A stretch of 34,762 bases of DNA from Deltaproteobacteria bacterium (GCA_020635195.1 JACKAG010000020.1:1-34762), one strand, 5' to 3'. Positions 7,983-16,326 are shown, counted from the first letter of the stretch. Numbers and translations are program-made. Notes: generated from the sequence alone by a model not told the origin.

Positions 7983-8322
7983 GATGACTTTCCGGCACAT
8001 TTTTGTGTGCACCTGTCCGGAACTCCTTTGCTCTGTCTTATCCGGATAGCTACCCTGTCCATACGGCTGTGTATGAGCAGCGTTGTCTTCTGGCAGAGCT
8101 GACAGAGATGAAATCTGTCGCCTTCAGAAGCTTTCGGATGCAGATTTTTTATGTTGTAGCCCGGATTTCCATCCTCTATCTTACCAGAAAGAACAGATAA
8201 TCTTCACTCTGGTTGAGAGTTCTTCTTATTTTACGATAGGAATAAATAGCCTCTTTGTCTGGCTTTCAGCTTTCAGACTGTAGGTGCTGATACTGATATT
8301 GCTGTTTTTTAGAGGAAAACAG
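7983..8322. other. rpsT 3' region without a gene
   Basis: This 340-base gap follows rpsT. An inverted repeat, TTCCGG (7990-7995) and CCGGAA (8017-8022), encloses a smaller GCACA/TGTGC stem; no T-tract follows, so termination here is not proven. Short open frames around 8003-8283 have no ribosome-binding site or recognisable product. The last bases hold the ribosome-binding site AGAGGA of the next gene. Confidence 0.4.
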
Positions 8323-8793
8323 ATGGCTTCTCTGGAGGCTATATCGTCAGTTCATATTCTGTTCCTGACTCTGCTGCTGACGGCCTGTGGCAGTGGAGAT
8401 CTTCAGGAGCGTAGCCTGTCATCTGCGTCTGGCAGCAGCCTTAGCTCACTCTCGCTTTACAGTGAAGACAATGCAGATTCTGGCATAAAAAGACAGGATC
8501 ATGGTAGTACGCATGAAGCTGAAGATAAGAGTCTGGGAGGAGACAGAATCGCTTCCCGTTATTTTCATTGTCAGGTCTATGATGTCGGGAATAACAGCCA
8601 TATTGCCGAGTGCAACTCAGATCCTGCCGTAGCTCATATGCTCAGCCGCGGAGGAGGTCGGATGCAGGTCCATGGTCGCAGTTTCAATATCGATGTCAGC
8701 TCCTGTAGTGAAGAGGAAGGAGCTTCTTTTACAGTTTATATCTCATCATGGGCGGCGAAACGGCTTTCTGATGCTTTTATTCTTTTGAATTAA
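8323..8793 (+). CDS. Hypothetical lipoprotein
   Basis: A 156-residue protein with a hydrophobic N-terminus ending in a lipobox-like LTAC, so Cys22 would be lipidated and the protein held in the inner or outer membrane. The signal is unusual: no Lys or Arg precedes the hydrophobic core. After Cys22 comes a Ser-rich linker (about 28-50), then an acidic stretch and a C-terminal domain with two Cys residues in YFHCQV and HIAECN plus a third in DVSSCSEEE. I chose the ATG preceded by AGAGGAAAACAG; an upstream GTG would add a hydrophobic stretch without a ribosome-binding site. The product is unknown. Its stop codon overlaps that of the convergent TPR gene. Confidence 0.6.
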   Translation: MASLEAISSVHILFLTLLLTACGSGDLQERSLSSASGSSLSSLSLYSEDNADSGIKRQDHGSTHEAEDKSLGGDRIASRYFHCQVYDVGNNSHIAECNSDPAVAHMLSRGGGRMQVHGRSFNIDVSSCSEEEGASFTVYISSWAAKRLSDAFILLN

Positions 8794-9521
8794 GTCTGAT
8801 TCCCTTTCCAGCTTCTGGCAAGTCTGGAGTAAGCTTGTGCGACAGAATTTTTTGTATCGCAGTGATGTGCTTTTTCCCAGGACTTTCTGGCGAGCTCTTT
8901 TTTTCCCTCTTTAGAGCTGATGATACCAAGCCAGGTATGTGCTTCACAATGAAGGGGGGAATATTCCAGGAGCTCGAGTAGTTCTTTTCTTGCTTTCTGG
9001 AGATCTCCTTCCCCAATCCAGATTCTGGCTAGTGAGATGCGGGATGTTTCATGTCCTGGATTCAGGCGGATCGCCTGTTGATATTCGGAAACTGCCTGAG
9101 AGTTTCTCCCAATTTTTTCGTAACAGGAAGCTGTCCGGGCATGTTTTCTCGCCAGCTCATTCAGATTTCCCGGGTTGTTTGCGGGGGTGGCCATCTGAGC
9201 TTTGCCCGCGATTCCGGATGCGATCTCTCTTGCCCAATGGTAGCAGCCAAGATCGCATAAGGCTGCAATGATACAAAGCGTTCCTTCTGCGCTGTCAGGA
9301 TCAAGCTCTCCGGCCTTTCTGAATTCAGAAAGAGCTTCTGGAAAACTGGACTGCCTGTAGTAGATCAGGCCTGTGTAAATTCTTAATCGGGCATTTTCCG
9401 GAAAGCGCTGTGTCCATTGCTTTAGCAATGTTTCGGCCTGACTGAATTGCTCCAGTTCAAGGTGTCGCTTCAGCTGCTGCTGTAATGTTTGCCATTGGAT
9501 GGAATCTTCGGGTATGGACAC
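8790..9521 (-). CDS. TPR-repeat protein
   Basis: A 243-residue protein built of helical tetratricopeptide repeats, visible as PENARLRIYTGLIYYRQSSF-type units: one near residue 45, one near residue 130 (ARTASCYEKIGRNSQAVSEY), one near 160 and one near 200 (HTWLGIISSKEGKKELARKS). TPR proteins scaffold protein contacts, and the partner is not evident. There is no signal peptide, so it is likely cytoplasmic. I chose the GTG at 9519-9521, because GGAGGAAAGGAA lies directly upstream; a TTG six codons earlier would place this site inside the gene. It starts 46 bases after the RNase Y stop and is probably co-transcribed, which makes a link to RNA decay possible but unproven. Confidence 0.8.
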   Translation of the reverse strand: MSIPEDSIQWQTLQQQLKRHLELEQFSQAETLLKQWTQRFPENARLRIYTGLIYYRQSSFPEALSEFRKAGELDPDSAEGTLCIIAALCDLGCYHWAREIASGIAGKAQMATPANNPGNLNELARKHARTASCYEKIGRNSQAVSEYQQAIRLNPGHETSRISLARIWIGEGDLQKARKELLELLEYSPLHCEAHTWLGIISSKEGKKELARKSWEKAHHCDTKNSVAQAYSRLARSWKGNQT

Positions 9522-9567
9522 TTCCTTTCCTCCAGACAATCATTGAAGCCATACGGGCGGCTGACAA

Positions 9568-11145
9568 TCAGGCGACAGAGCTGGCTTCAAAAGACCGTGT
9601 GACAAGCACTTTAATTTGTCCGGGGTAGGCGACATCTTCTTCTATTTTTCTTGCAACGGCTTCTGCAAGACCTTTGAGGTCATGTTCTTTGATTCGACGA
9701 TGACTGACCTGAATATGAACCTCTCTACCCCCATTCATTATGGCCAGATCCGTGATACCCTGAAAACTCCTGACGACTTCGGTGATGGCTTCCAGACGAA
9801 TCTGATACCCTTCTTCAAGATTAACACGAGCTCCGGGGCGGGCTCCTGAAAGAGTGTCGGCTGCCCTCAGGACGTATGCCAGAGGTGTTTCTACAAGCAG
9901 ATCGGCGTGGTGTGACATGACAGTATCGCAGATGATCCGGCTTTCTCCGTAGCGATCCGCATAATCTCCGCTGATGACAGCGTGGCTTCCTTCGATCCGG
10001 TAGTCGAGAGCTTTCCCGATATCGTGAAGCAGGCCAACTCTCTTTGCATCCTCTGGGTTGAGTCCCAATTCACTTCCGATAATACCTGCAAGGACAGCAA
10101 CTTCCACGGTATGATGCCACTGATTTTGCCGGTAGCTGGTCCTCCAGTTCAGGGCGCCAACCAGCTTCTGGATTTCAGGGTGGATTCCTTTCAGGTTCAG
10201 CTGGAGGATGGCCTGGTGCCCAAGTTTCAGTGCTTCATCTTCGAGCTTTGCACGGTGTTTCTGATACAGGCTCCGGGCACGCCTCCATGCCGAAGGATTA
10301 TTGGCAACTTCCAGCAGGGTTGCCCGGGCAGCCTCTCTGTAAATGCCGTAGCCTCCGGCGAGTTTTATAATTCCACCAGGCCTGCCATCGTGCTGGTGAG
10401 GCAGAACTTTGATGGAAGCTTCGGAAAGCTCGCTGAGCTCCTCGATCAGTGGACAGGACTCGGCGCTTAGTTCTTCAAGAGCATGCTCGCTCGTAATTTC
10501 AATCATATTGGAAATTTTTGGCCATATGAAGTTGGGTGCATAGCGTGCATGAACCCGGTCCAGAATCCGCTGTGCCTTTCTGCGGGTTGAAAGGTTTAAT
10601 TCTTCTGTGAGAGATTTTAGTACTTTCTGGCATTCAAGCTGCCGATCTTCTGTGAGCTGGCTTTGCATGGACAGAAGCATTTTATCGGCATTGTAGCCGG
10701 AGAGTCGGGACAGCGCTTCTGTCAGTTGTTTTCTGCTCTCAGTGTTTTTCTGAGATGCTTCCTGTAGCTGAAGATCGGTTTGGTTGTTTTGCTCGGTTCT
10801 GGTTTGCAGGGCTTGTTCTGATCTTTCTATCCGCCGGAGTTCTTGCTGGTAAAATTGCTCCTGCATGGCAATTTCTTTTTCGTCTGAATCTAGGAGCTCC
10901 TGGCTCTCCATAATCGATGCTTCCAGTGTTTCAGAAAGGATACTCTCATCTTCTTCTGCCCGCTTTTGTGCCTTGCTGAGGATTGTCTCGGCCTGATTCT
11001 GGGCTTCTGTCAGAACTTCGTCTCTTTGGCTGAGATATTCTCGTTTTTCAAGACGAGGTAAAAATTTCATGATAAGGAGGAAGCAAAGAAAGCCTCCGGT
11101 CATGCCTGAAACAGCTGTAAGTACAGCAATCTGATAATTTTCCAT
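9568..11145 (-). CDS. rny: Ribonuclease Y (HD-domain endoribonuclease)
   Basis: RNase Y is a membrane-anchored endoribonuclease that starts mRNA decay. The 525-residue protein has an N-terminal membrane helix (about 5-30), a long coiled coil rich in Glu, Gln and Ala (35-190), a region at the KH-domain position (about 215-290), then the HD hydrolase domain with His344/345, HDIGK at 374-378, His412/413 and Asp430, ending in GREVHIQVSHRRI and YPGQIKVLVTRSF typical of the family. The KH region lacks the usual GRIIGREGRN loop (see findings). The ATG is preceded by AAAGG. It heads a two-gene minus-strand unit with the TPR protein and is divergent from the gene at 11299. Confidence 0.93.
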   Translation of the reverse strand: MENYQIAVLTAVSGMTGGFLCFLLIMKFLPRLEKREYLSQRDEVLTEAQNQAETILSKAQKRAEEDESILSETLEASIMESQELLDSDEKEIAMQEQFYQQELRRIERSEQALQTRTEQNNQTDLQLQEASQKNTESRKQLTEALSRLSGYNADKMLLSMQSQLTEDRQLECQKVLKSLTEELNLSTRRKAQRILDRVHARYAPNFIWPKISNMIEITSEHALEELSAESCPLIEELSELSEASIKVLPHQHDGRPGGIIKLAGGYGIYREAARATLLEVANNPSAWRRARSLYQKHRAKLEDEALKLGHQAILQLNLKGIHPEIQKLVGALNWRTSYRQNQWHHTVEVAVLAGIIGSELGLNPEDAKRVGLLHDIGKALDYRIEGSHAVISGDYADRYGESRIICDTVMSHHADLLVETPLAYVLRAADTLSGARPGARVNLEEGYQIRLEAITEVVRSFQGITDLAIMNGGREVHIQVSHRRIKEHDLKGLAEAVARKIEEDVAYPGQIKVLVTRSFEASSVA

Positions 11146-11298
11146 GTAAAATACCTTTCTGATAAAGAACAGGCGAATGGTTTTGGGTTCTGATTTTCAT
11201 CTCAGTTCTTATAGAATGGTGATGTAGACCGCTCCCATCATCTCGCTGATCATATGTGAAGGAAGCGGCAGGCAGCAACTATTTACGGGGTCTGGGCT

Positions 11299-12138
11299 GT
11301 GGCTATGAGCTTTTTTAACTTTGTTTTTGATTTCTTACGCATGGGAGCCCTGTCTGCTGTGCTTGCTCTTGTTTTTCCGATGATCCGGGTCGCATACGGA
11401 AAGCCTTATGTGGAGAGCTTGGGCCAGATTGAGTTTGACTGGAGCAGGATGCGCTTGCGTTTTTATGGTGAATACCAACCTCAGCCTATGGAGAAGAATG
11501 TTGATTATGCTCAGGCCAGGGCTAAGGCTGTGGGCAATGGTCTGATGATGGCCAGAGATAAGATAGCAGAATACCACAGGCAGCACTTGCTCAGTCTGGG
11601 GGAAAACGCTGATGTTGCAGGTGAGAGTGGCCTCAGTGGGGGAGAAAGAACGGCGAAGGCTAGTTGGGTCGCCAGTAGTGAGTACTTCCCAGATGGCTCT
11701 GTGAGGGTGCAGATGGAGAGTGTTCTTTCCAGGGCCTTACTTAAGCAGTCTCTGAATCTTCCTGTTCAGACCCCTCCGGAAGTTCCGGCAGATAGCCGTT
11801 TTACAGGCCTGCTCCTGCGATGCTCACAGGCTACGGCGCCTGTGGCCTTTTACAGGATTACAGATGAGTCCGGACAACTTTTGTTTAGTATCCGGGATGT
11901 TGCCAGCAGCGCTTATGAAAAGAATCTTATGGGGCGCTGGTTTACAGACCCTGGAGCCCAGGAACTCTCCCAGCTCCTTGGTCCCAGACCAGCATCTCTT
12001 GATGTAACCTTCCTTGAAAAAGGGCATTTCAGAGTCCATCGAGCCGCATGGGATCAGATGATGGAGGGGCAGCGTCACCTTCTTGAGCGAGCGCAAATTG
12101 TGATTGCGCTTCCCGCAGGCAGTGGAGAGAGTTTGTGA
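11299..12138 (+). CDS. Secreted or membrane-anchored LPP20-like protein
   Basis: A 279-residue protein with one N-terminal hydrophobic segment (about 14-32) acting as signal peptide or anchor. The following part, with GQIEFDWSRMRLRFYGEY and the helix VDYAQARAKAVGNGLMMARDKI, resembles the LPP20/FlgT-N type fold, in which an Ala/Arg-rich helix follows a strand with a charged residue pair. A second half (about 160-275) is not recognisable. I infer an envelope or periplasmic protein and cannot name a function. The start is either the GTG at 11299 or the ATG two codons later; both fit weak G-rich upstream bases. It is transcribed divergently from rny, and rpmI-rplT follows after 290 bases. Confidence 0.55.
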   Translation: MAMSFFNFVFDFLRMGALSAVLALVFPMIRVAYGKPYVESLGQIEFDWSRMRLRFYGEYQPQPMEKNVDYAQARAKAVGNGLMMARDKIAEYHRQHLLSLGENADVAGESGLSGGERTAKASWVASSEYFPDGSVRVQMESVLSRALLKQSLNLPVQTPPEVPADSRFTGLLLRCSQATAPVAFYRITDESGQLLFSIRDVASSAYEKNLMGRWFTDPGAQELSQLLGPRPASLDVTFLEKGHFRVHRAAWDQMMEGQRHLLERAQIVIALPAGSGESL

Positions 12139-12202
12139 GAACTGATTTAATTTAAATGAGCTGTTCGGAAAATCAAGGGTGGAGATCTTCTTGTTGCTGA
12201 AA

Positions 12203-12260
12203 GCTTCTCTGTAACCATCTGAAAATTATCAGATATTTTTGATAGTTTACGAAGAGAAGC
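12203..12260 (+). promoter_or_regulatory. Nested stem-loop upstream of rpmI-rplT
   Basis: An outer stem pairs 12203-12214 (GCTTCTCTGTAA) with 12247-12260 (TTAC, a 2-base bulge, AGAGAAGC). Inside it, ATCTGA (12217-12222) pairs with TCAGAT (12229-12234) across AAATTA, followed by ATTTTT, a terminator-like hairpin with a U-tract. It could simply end the upstream transcript. Alternatively, nesting of a terminator inside a longer stem suggests an attenuator for the ribosomal operon. Confidence 0.5.
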
Positions 12261-12281
12261 TCAGGTATCATCTATAAAGAC

Positions 12282-12308
12282 TTGCAGATTCGATTAATGT
12301 GGTATATC
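12282..12308 (+). promoter_or_regulatory. Candidate rpmI-rplT promoter
   Basis: TTGCAG (12282-12287) and TATATC (12303-12308) are separated by 15 bases, shorter than ideal, but the TG at 12300-12301 gives an extended -10 (TGGTATATC). Transcription would begin about 110 bases before rpmI. This is a pattern match only. Confidence 0.3.
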
Positions 12309-12428
12309 CTCCGGACCTCACGCCTCTTCTTGGATGGGGTATCTCTGTTAGCTGGCATTAGCTTAGGAGAAGCCGGACTGAAGAGACTTAGACTATGCGG
12401 ATGATTTCGGGAGACCTGAGGATTTAAC

Positions 12429-12626
12429 ATGCCGAAACTAAAGACAAAAAAAGCTGCTGCTAAGCGCTTTCGGGTCAAGCCATCAGGCAAAATTAAGTGC
12501 GATCGTGCCAATCATGAACATATTGCGACCAAAAAATCGAGGCAACGAAAAAACAAGCTGAAAAAAGCCAACCATGTGGCTGATTGTTATAAAGGCTTGG
12601 TAATGCGCTGCCTGCCAAATCATTGA
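12429..12626 (+). CDS. rpmI: 50S ribosomal protein bL35
   Basis: A 65-residue basic protein matching bL35: PKLKTKKAAAKRFRVKPSGKI at the N-terminus and the HIATKKSRQRKNKLKK segment. The C-terminus (CYKGLVMRCLPNH) fits the family ending in which a short helix follows. GAGG lies 8 bases before the ATG. It pairs with rplT 57 bases downstream, the usual gene order; the infC gene that normally precedes rpmI is absent, and an unrelated secreted protein gene is upstream. Confidence 0.95.
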   Translation: MPKLKTKKAAAKRFRVKPSGKIKCDRANHEHIATKKSRQRKNKLKKANHVADCYKGLVMRCLPNH

Positions 12627-12683
12627 GCAATGACCCGCTCTCCGGTCGAATACAGAACAATTTGCGAACAGGAATAAAGAGAG

Positions 12684-13052
12684 ATGTCCCGAGCAAAACG
12701 TGGCTTTAAAGCGAGGCAAAGAAGAAAGAATGTCCTGAAATTCGCCAAAGGATTTCGTGGATCAAGGAAAAATCGCTTCAAGACAGCGATTCATGTGGTT
12801 AAAAGGGCTCTGGCATATGCGTACCGGGATCGTCGTGTTAAGAAGCGAGAGTTCCGGAAACTCTGGATCATCAGAATTAACGCGGCAGCAAGGGCAGCAG
12901 GACTGCGCTATGGTGATTTTATGCACGGTCTGAAACTGGCAGGGATTGAGCTGGACAGGAGTGTTCTGGCAGATCTTGCAGTCCATGATAATGTTGCGTT
13001 TAATGAGCTGGTTGCGACCTCAAAAGCTGCTATGTTAAAAGTCGCCAGCTGA
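12684..13052 (+). CDS. rplT: 50S ribosomal protein bL20
   Basis: A 122-residue protein matching bL20, an early 23S rRNA-binding assembly protein: N-terminal RAKRGFKARQRRKNVLKFAKGFRG, the RALAYAYRDRRVKKREFRKLWI segment and the C-terminal INAAARAAGLRYGDFMHGL end. The gene follows rpmI. In other bacteria L20 represses its own operon by binding a leader or intercistronic RNA, and the nested stem-loop before rpmI is a candidate place for similar control. The ribosome-binding site before the ATG is a weak purine stretch (AAAGAGAG). Confidence 0.96.
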   Translation: MSRAKRGFKARQRRKNVLKFAKGFRGSRKNRFKTAIHVVKRALAYAYRDRRVKKREFRKLWIIRINAAARAAGLRYGDFMHGLKLAGIELDRSVLADLAVHDNVAFNELVATSKAAMLKVAS

Positions 13053-13148
13053 AACTCTGCGTGTCTTTAATGGATGATCTTGCTGAACAGATCTTCTTGC
13101 CAGAAATTTTCGAAAGATAAGCTTCTTTCGCCCTTATCGTATTTGCAG

Positions 13149-13170
13149 ATCTCTCAGTGAGAGGTTTTTT
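13149..13170 (+). terminator. Intrinsic terminator after rplT
   Basis: A 5-bp stem CTCTC (13151-13155), a short AGT loop, GAGAG (13159-13163), then G and six T (13165-13170), about 100 bases after the rplT stop codon. The stem is short, but the U-tract is typical of Rho-independent termination. The remainder of 13053-13284 shows no gene. Confidence 0.6.
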
Positions 13171-13284
13171 CGATCGTGTCGGGCGACCAGCTTCGATTGA
13201 CCTTTCTTTTATCTTTAAAAAACAGTCTGTTCGGGCCCTCTTTTATGCCTGTAAAATGGGAAGCCGACCCGGGATTAAGGAGCT

Positions 13285-14475
13285 TTGAAAAGGAGCCTTA
13301 GATCCTGTATGGCGGAAATTGCCCGGACATTACTGAGAGCATTTTTACCGCTGTTTATCCTCCTTTTTATGTCACATCAGCTGACAGATCTTGTTGTAAA
13401 CAGCTATAGCCTGAGCCATGGCAATGTCGTGTTAAGGCAGTTTCTGCTGGATAAGGATCTCTGGAAAAAGGACGAACAGGCTTCTGACAGAGTTCGGCAG
13501 CTGGAGGAGTTAGACAGAAGAGTTCGGCTATATGAGGAAAAAATTCAGCAGAGCCATCTGTATATGGGCATGGTCGTAAATCGTCAGAACGACGGGACAG
13601 CGATCGATATATGTGACAGTTTATTATTTTCTGCAATCCGCTTTGCTGCTCTGAAAAAACTTGCTTACCGGAACAGTGCTGAAAAAGCCTGGGAGGCCAT
13701 TCGAAAATCCAGCAAAAGTGGTAAATGGCTTCGCCACCCTGCCTGCCATGAAGGCACATCAAGAGATATGTTGATCGGTTTATTGATTGCTCTTAGTCAG
13801 GAACCAGAGGGAGAGCAGGACGTTCTGAAACATTTTTTTCGTTATTTGTCCGACTCATCAGGTTTTTTTGGTGATGGACCGATGTATGTAAGTTATCTGA
13901 CGCCAGGTCTTGCGGAATCTTTCAGGAGGCTGGCCCGGATTTATCCGACAAATGTGATGTTACCAGCAATTATCAGGCACAGTTTTTCAACGCTGGAAAT
14001 GGATGTCATGTTTACTGCCAGGGGCTACCGTGCGCATCTTATTGCGCTTCAGATATGGATAGAGATGGAGATTATGAAACGATATGCCAGGGCAGGTTTC
14101 TGGAGAGGTCCGAGAAGTATTCTCAGAGATATTGGAGCTGTTCTTTCGTCTCTGACTCCTGATAATCTCTACTGGCAGAGGCACATGTGGATTACGCAGA
14201 AGTTAGTTGAGCTTGATCCGGAAAATCTTTTTTTCAGATGGCTCAGGATGGAAGCAGGTGGACTCAACACACCTTATACGAAAATGGTGATGCTTAGAGA
14301 ACTTCTGTCGATGCCGCAGTTTCCGTCTGATGAATTGCCAAAAAACTGCGATCGTAAGGCTGATTATTTGTGGCAGAGATCTTCTGAGGAGTTTGTCCCT
14401 TTCACACATCGTTGCACGATGCAGTTCAGCGGGGTTGATTTTTTGTGGATGGCTGCTTTGTTGGTCGGTGACTGA
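13285..14475 (+). CDS. Hypothetical exported helical protein
   Basis: A 396-residue protein I do not recognise. An N-terminal signal peptide or anchor is visible (residues 8-32, after KRSLRS). The rest is predicted helical: repeated Trp- and Arg-rich segments, including HPACHEGTSRDMLIGLLIAL near residues 153-172, GFFGDGPMYVSYLTPGLAESF near 197-217 and a run of Arg/Tyr helices up to LYWQRHMW near 295-302. Spacing of these helical segments is reminiscent of an alpha/alpha-toroid, but that is a guess. The TTG start is taken because AAGGAG lies just upstream; a second start at residue 9 is possible. It ends 28 bases before the next gene, so the two are likely an operon. Confidence 0.55.
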   Translation: MKRSLRSCMAEIARTLLRAFLPLFILLFMSHQLTDLVVNSYSLSHGNVVLRQFLLDKDLWKKDEQASDRVRQLEELDRRVRLYEEKIQQSHLYMGMVVNRQNDGTAIDICDSLLFSAIRFAALKKLAYRNSAEKAWEAIRKSSKSGKWLRHPACHEGTSRDMLIGLLIALSQEPEGEQDVLKHFFRYLSDSSGFFGDGPMYVSYLTPGLAESFRRLARIYPTNVMLPAIIRHSFSTLEMDVMFTARGYRAHLIALQIWIEMEIMKRYARAGFWRGPRSILRDIGAVLSSLTPDNLYWQRHMWITQKLVELDPENLFFRWLRMEAGGLNTPYTKMVMLRELLSMPQFPSDELPKNCDRKADYLWQRSSEEFVPFTHRCTMQFSGVDFLWMAALLVGD

Positions 14476-14503
14476 GTTCCGGCTTTTCCGGGCGGAGGCT
14501 GAT

Positions 14504-15232
14504 ATGCCTGAAAAAACATATGGGCGATTTTTTCTTTTTTTTCTTTTTTGTCATGTTTTGCTTTACGGAAGAAATCCTGTTTTGCTGGCAGATATACAAC
14601 AATGTCGGCTTGATCTGGCAGAGCACAGAAATGGTCTCAGGGAGCTGAGCTTTGATGGAATCAGAAAAACAGATCTTTATTATACCGATGATAGCTTTCA
14701 TCTGAAAGTAAGGAAGTCAGCGTCCTTCTGGTATCTGATTTTCAGAAGAGCGGTTACTCCACTTAGGGTTCATCTGACGTGGAAAAAATCAGGACATATC
14801 GCTATACGTGATCGCCAACATCAGATCTTAAAAACAGGTGATGATGCTGTGTTGCGAGTTGGTCTGCTTGTTAGTGGATCTGCTCCTCTTTTCCCTTTTT
14901 TTGCTCCAGCCTGGATCAGAAATCTGAATGAATCTCTTCTGGTTCCGACAGCTGCTTTGCACTGGTATATCATTGCACCATATCATCACCCGGGAGAGCA
15001 CTGGCCGAGCCCATATTCTGAAGAGATCAGAATGGAGGTTATGGCATCCGAAGGGATGCAGGGATGGAATCAGATCAGGTATGAGTTTCAGAAGCCATTT
15101 TCTGTATCGGGTTTTGCTTTTGGTGCGGATGGTGATAATACAGAATCATCGTTCGACACCTGGATTAAAGGTCTGAGTATTGATATTCGTGGCTCACAAT
15201 CCTGCCACTCCCTTATCTATTATCATAAATAA
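14504..15232 (+). CDS. DUF3047-like secreted protein
   Basis: A 242-residue protein with a hydrophobic N-terminal signal segment. Its core resembles DUF3047, a family of secreted proteins of unknown function: a strand-rich opening with DDSFHLKVRKSASFWYLIF, the LTWKK segment, DDAVLRVGLLVSG in the middle, and a final GADGDNTESSFDTWIKGLSI, near the typical DGDNT-type ending. I chose the ATG at 14504, preceded by GGAGG, rather than the longer frame overlapping the gene before it; the extra N-terminal residues would be unlike a signal peptide. It follows the helical exported protein closely and is probably co-transcribed. The family role is unknown. Confidence 0.6.
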   Translation: MPEKTYGRFFLFFLFCHVLLYGRNPVLLADIQQCRLDLAEHRNGLRELSFDGIRKTDLYYTDDSFHLKVRKSASFWYLIFRRAVTPLRVHLTWKKSGHIAIRDRQHQILKTGDDAVLRVGLLVSGSAPLFPFFAPAWIRNLNESLLVPTAALHWYIIAPYHHPGEHWPSPYSEEIRMEVMASEGMQGWNQIRYEFQKPFSVSGFAFGADGDNTESSFDTWIKGLSIDIRGSQSCHSLIYYHK

Positions 15233-15360
15233 TCCTGAAATTTATCTTCCGTTTGCAGCTCTTTTTGCCATTCTTCGTATCTGTCCTTTTCTGGTGAAAG
15301 AAAAAAAGTTAACCTGATTGATACAGCAGAAAGATGCTCGCTTTCCGAAAGGAAATAATC

Positions 15361-16254
15361 ATGCGTATTCTGATTGCATGTGATGGCTCAGAGCTGAGCC
15401 AACAAGCGATTCGATTTTTAAGAACAATACCTTTTGTTAGTCCCGAAGTGACATTATTACATGTCGTAGCTCCTGTCATCTATGATTCTTACGAAATAAC
15501 TCAGAAATCTCGTGAAAAAATCGATGCGTTCAACAAAGATCTGTACAACAGTGGAAGGAAGATTCTCGATGAGGCAGAAGACCTTATTAAAGGATATTCT
15601 GTTACTTTACACAGAAAGTTGTTATCCGGAGTGCCAAAAAAACTTCTGATGCAGGAAAGCTGTCATTTCGATCTGATTGTGATGGGAGCTCGCGGTCTCA
15701 ATCCTCTGGAGAGTATTTTGCTTGGAAGTGTTGCAGATTTTATGCTTCGCCACGCGAACTGTTCTCTTTTGTTGTTTCGTTCACTTTGTCAGACAGAAGA
15801 CAATCATGGATTCAGAATTTCTTTTGCTTATGATGGATCAGATGAGTCCATGCATAGTCTGAAAATATCGAGATATCTGGATTCCGGAAAAGTAATGACA
15901 GCGGAACTTCTGTGTATGATGAAAAAAAATTTTTATTTTGCTGTGAATTACTCCATGGAAGAATTAAACTTATGGTCGGGACATGAGACTCTCATTCAGG
16001 ATCGCCTTAAAAAAGCTATTGATATTTTGCATCATGATCTTCCCGGCGTTGAGGTGCAGCAGAATTTGCATCGTGATGTATGTGATGTTGCTGCATCGTT
16101 AGCGAAATTTGCATCTGAAAAAAAATCTGATCTTTTGATCATATCTCCTCATAAGAAAGATTTTCTGGACAGAGTTCTTCTGGGAAGTGTTTCTTCTCGC
16201 TTGTCTCATCAGGCGACTCTCCCGATTTTATTTTATCGTCATTGCAAGATGTAA
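15361..16254 (+). CDS. Tandem universal stress protein (two Usp domains)
   Basis: The 297-residue protein has two Usp domains. The first (1-150) starts MRILIACDGSELS and carries the ATP-binding pattern Gly109, Gly112, nine residues, Gly122-Ser123 (GARGLNPLESILLGS). The second (about 152-297) begins FRISFAYDGSDES but in its matching loop (SPHKKDFLDRVLLGS) the first two glycines are replaced, so only the first domain is likely to bind ATP. The ATG at 15361 has AAGGA upstream; the longer frame adds nine residues without reason. Base composition is markedly AT-rich compared with neighbours. It is followed by a receiver-like membrane protein of similar composition. Confidence 0.88.
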   Translation: MRILIACDGSELSQQAIRFLRTIPFVSPEVTLLHVVAPVIYDSYEITQKSREKIDAFNKDLYNSGRKILDEAEDLIKGYSVTLHRKLLSGVPKKLLMQESCHFDLIVMGARGLNPLESILLGSVADFMLRHANCSLLLFRSLCQTEDNHGFRISFAYDGSDESMHSLKISRYLDSGKVMTAELLCMMKKNFYFAVNYSMEELNLWSGHETLIQDRLKKAIDILHHDLPGVEVQQNLHRDVCDVAASLAKFASEKKSDLLIISPHKKDFLDRVLLGSVSSRLSHQATLPILFYRHCKM

Positions 16255-16301
16255 GTCTGAATTATATTGGATGATAGATTTTATTGATTTATGATTGACG
16301 A

Positions 16302-16326
16302 TTGATCTTCGTTGATCTTTGATCAT
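16302..16326 (+). promoter_or_regulatory. Cluster of TTGATC repeats
   Basis: TTGATCTT occurs at 16302-16309 and 16312-16319, and TTGATCAT at 16319-16326. The first two are 10 bases apart, one helical turn. They sit about 75 bases before the receiver-like gene and could bind a regulator, but this is a sequence pattern only in an AT-rich spacer. Confidence 0.25.

Noticed and set aside
8003..8283. Short plus-strand frames after rpsT.
   Set aside because: No ribosome-binding sites and no resemblance to any family; they lie in a spacer.
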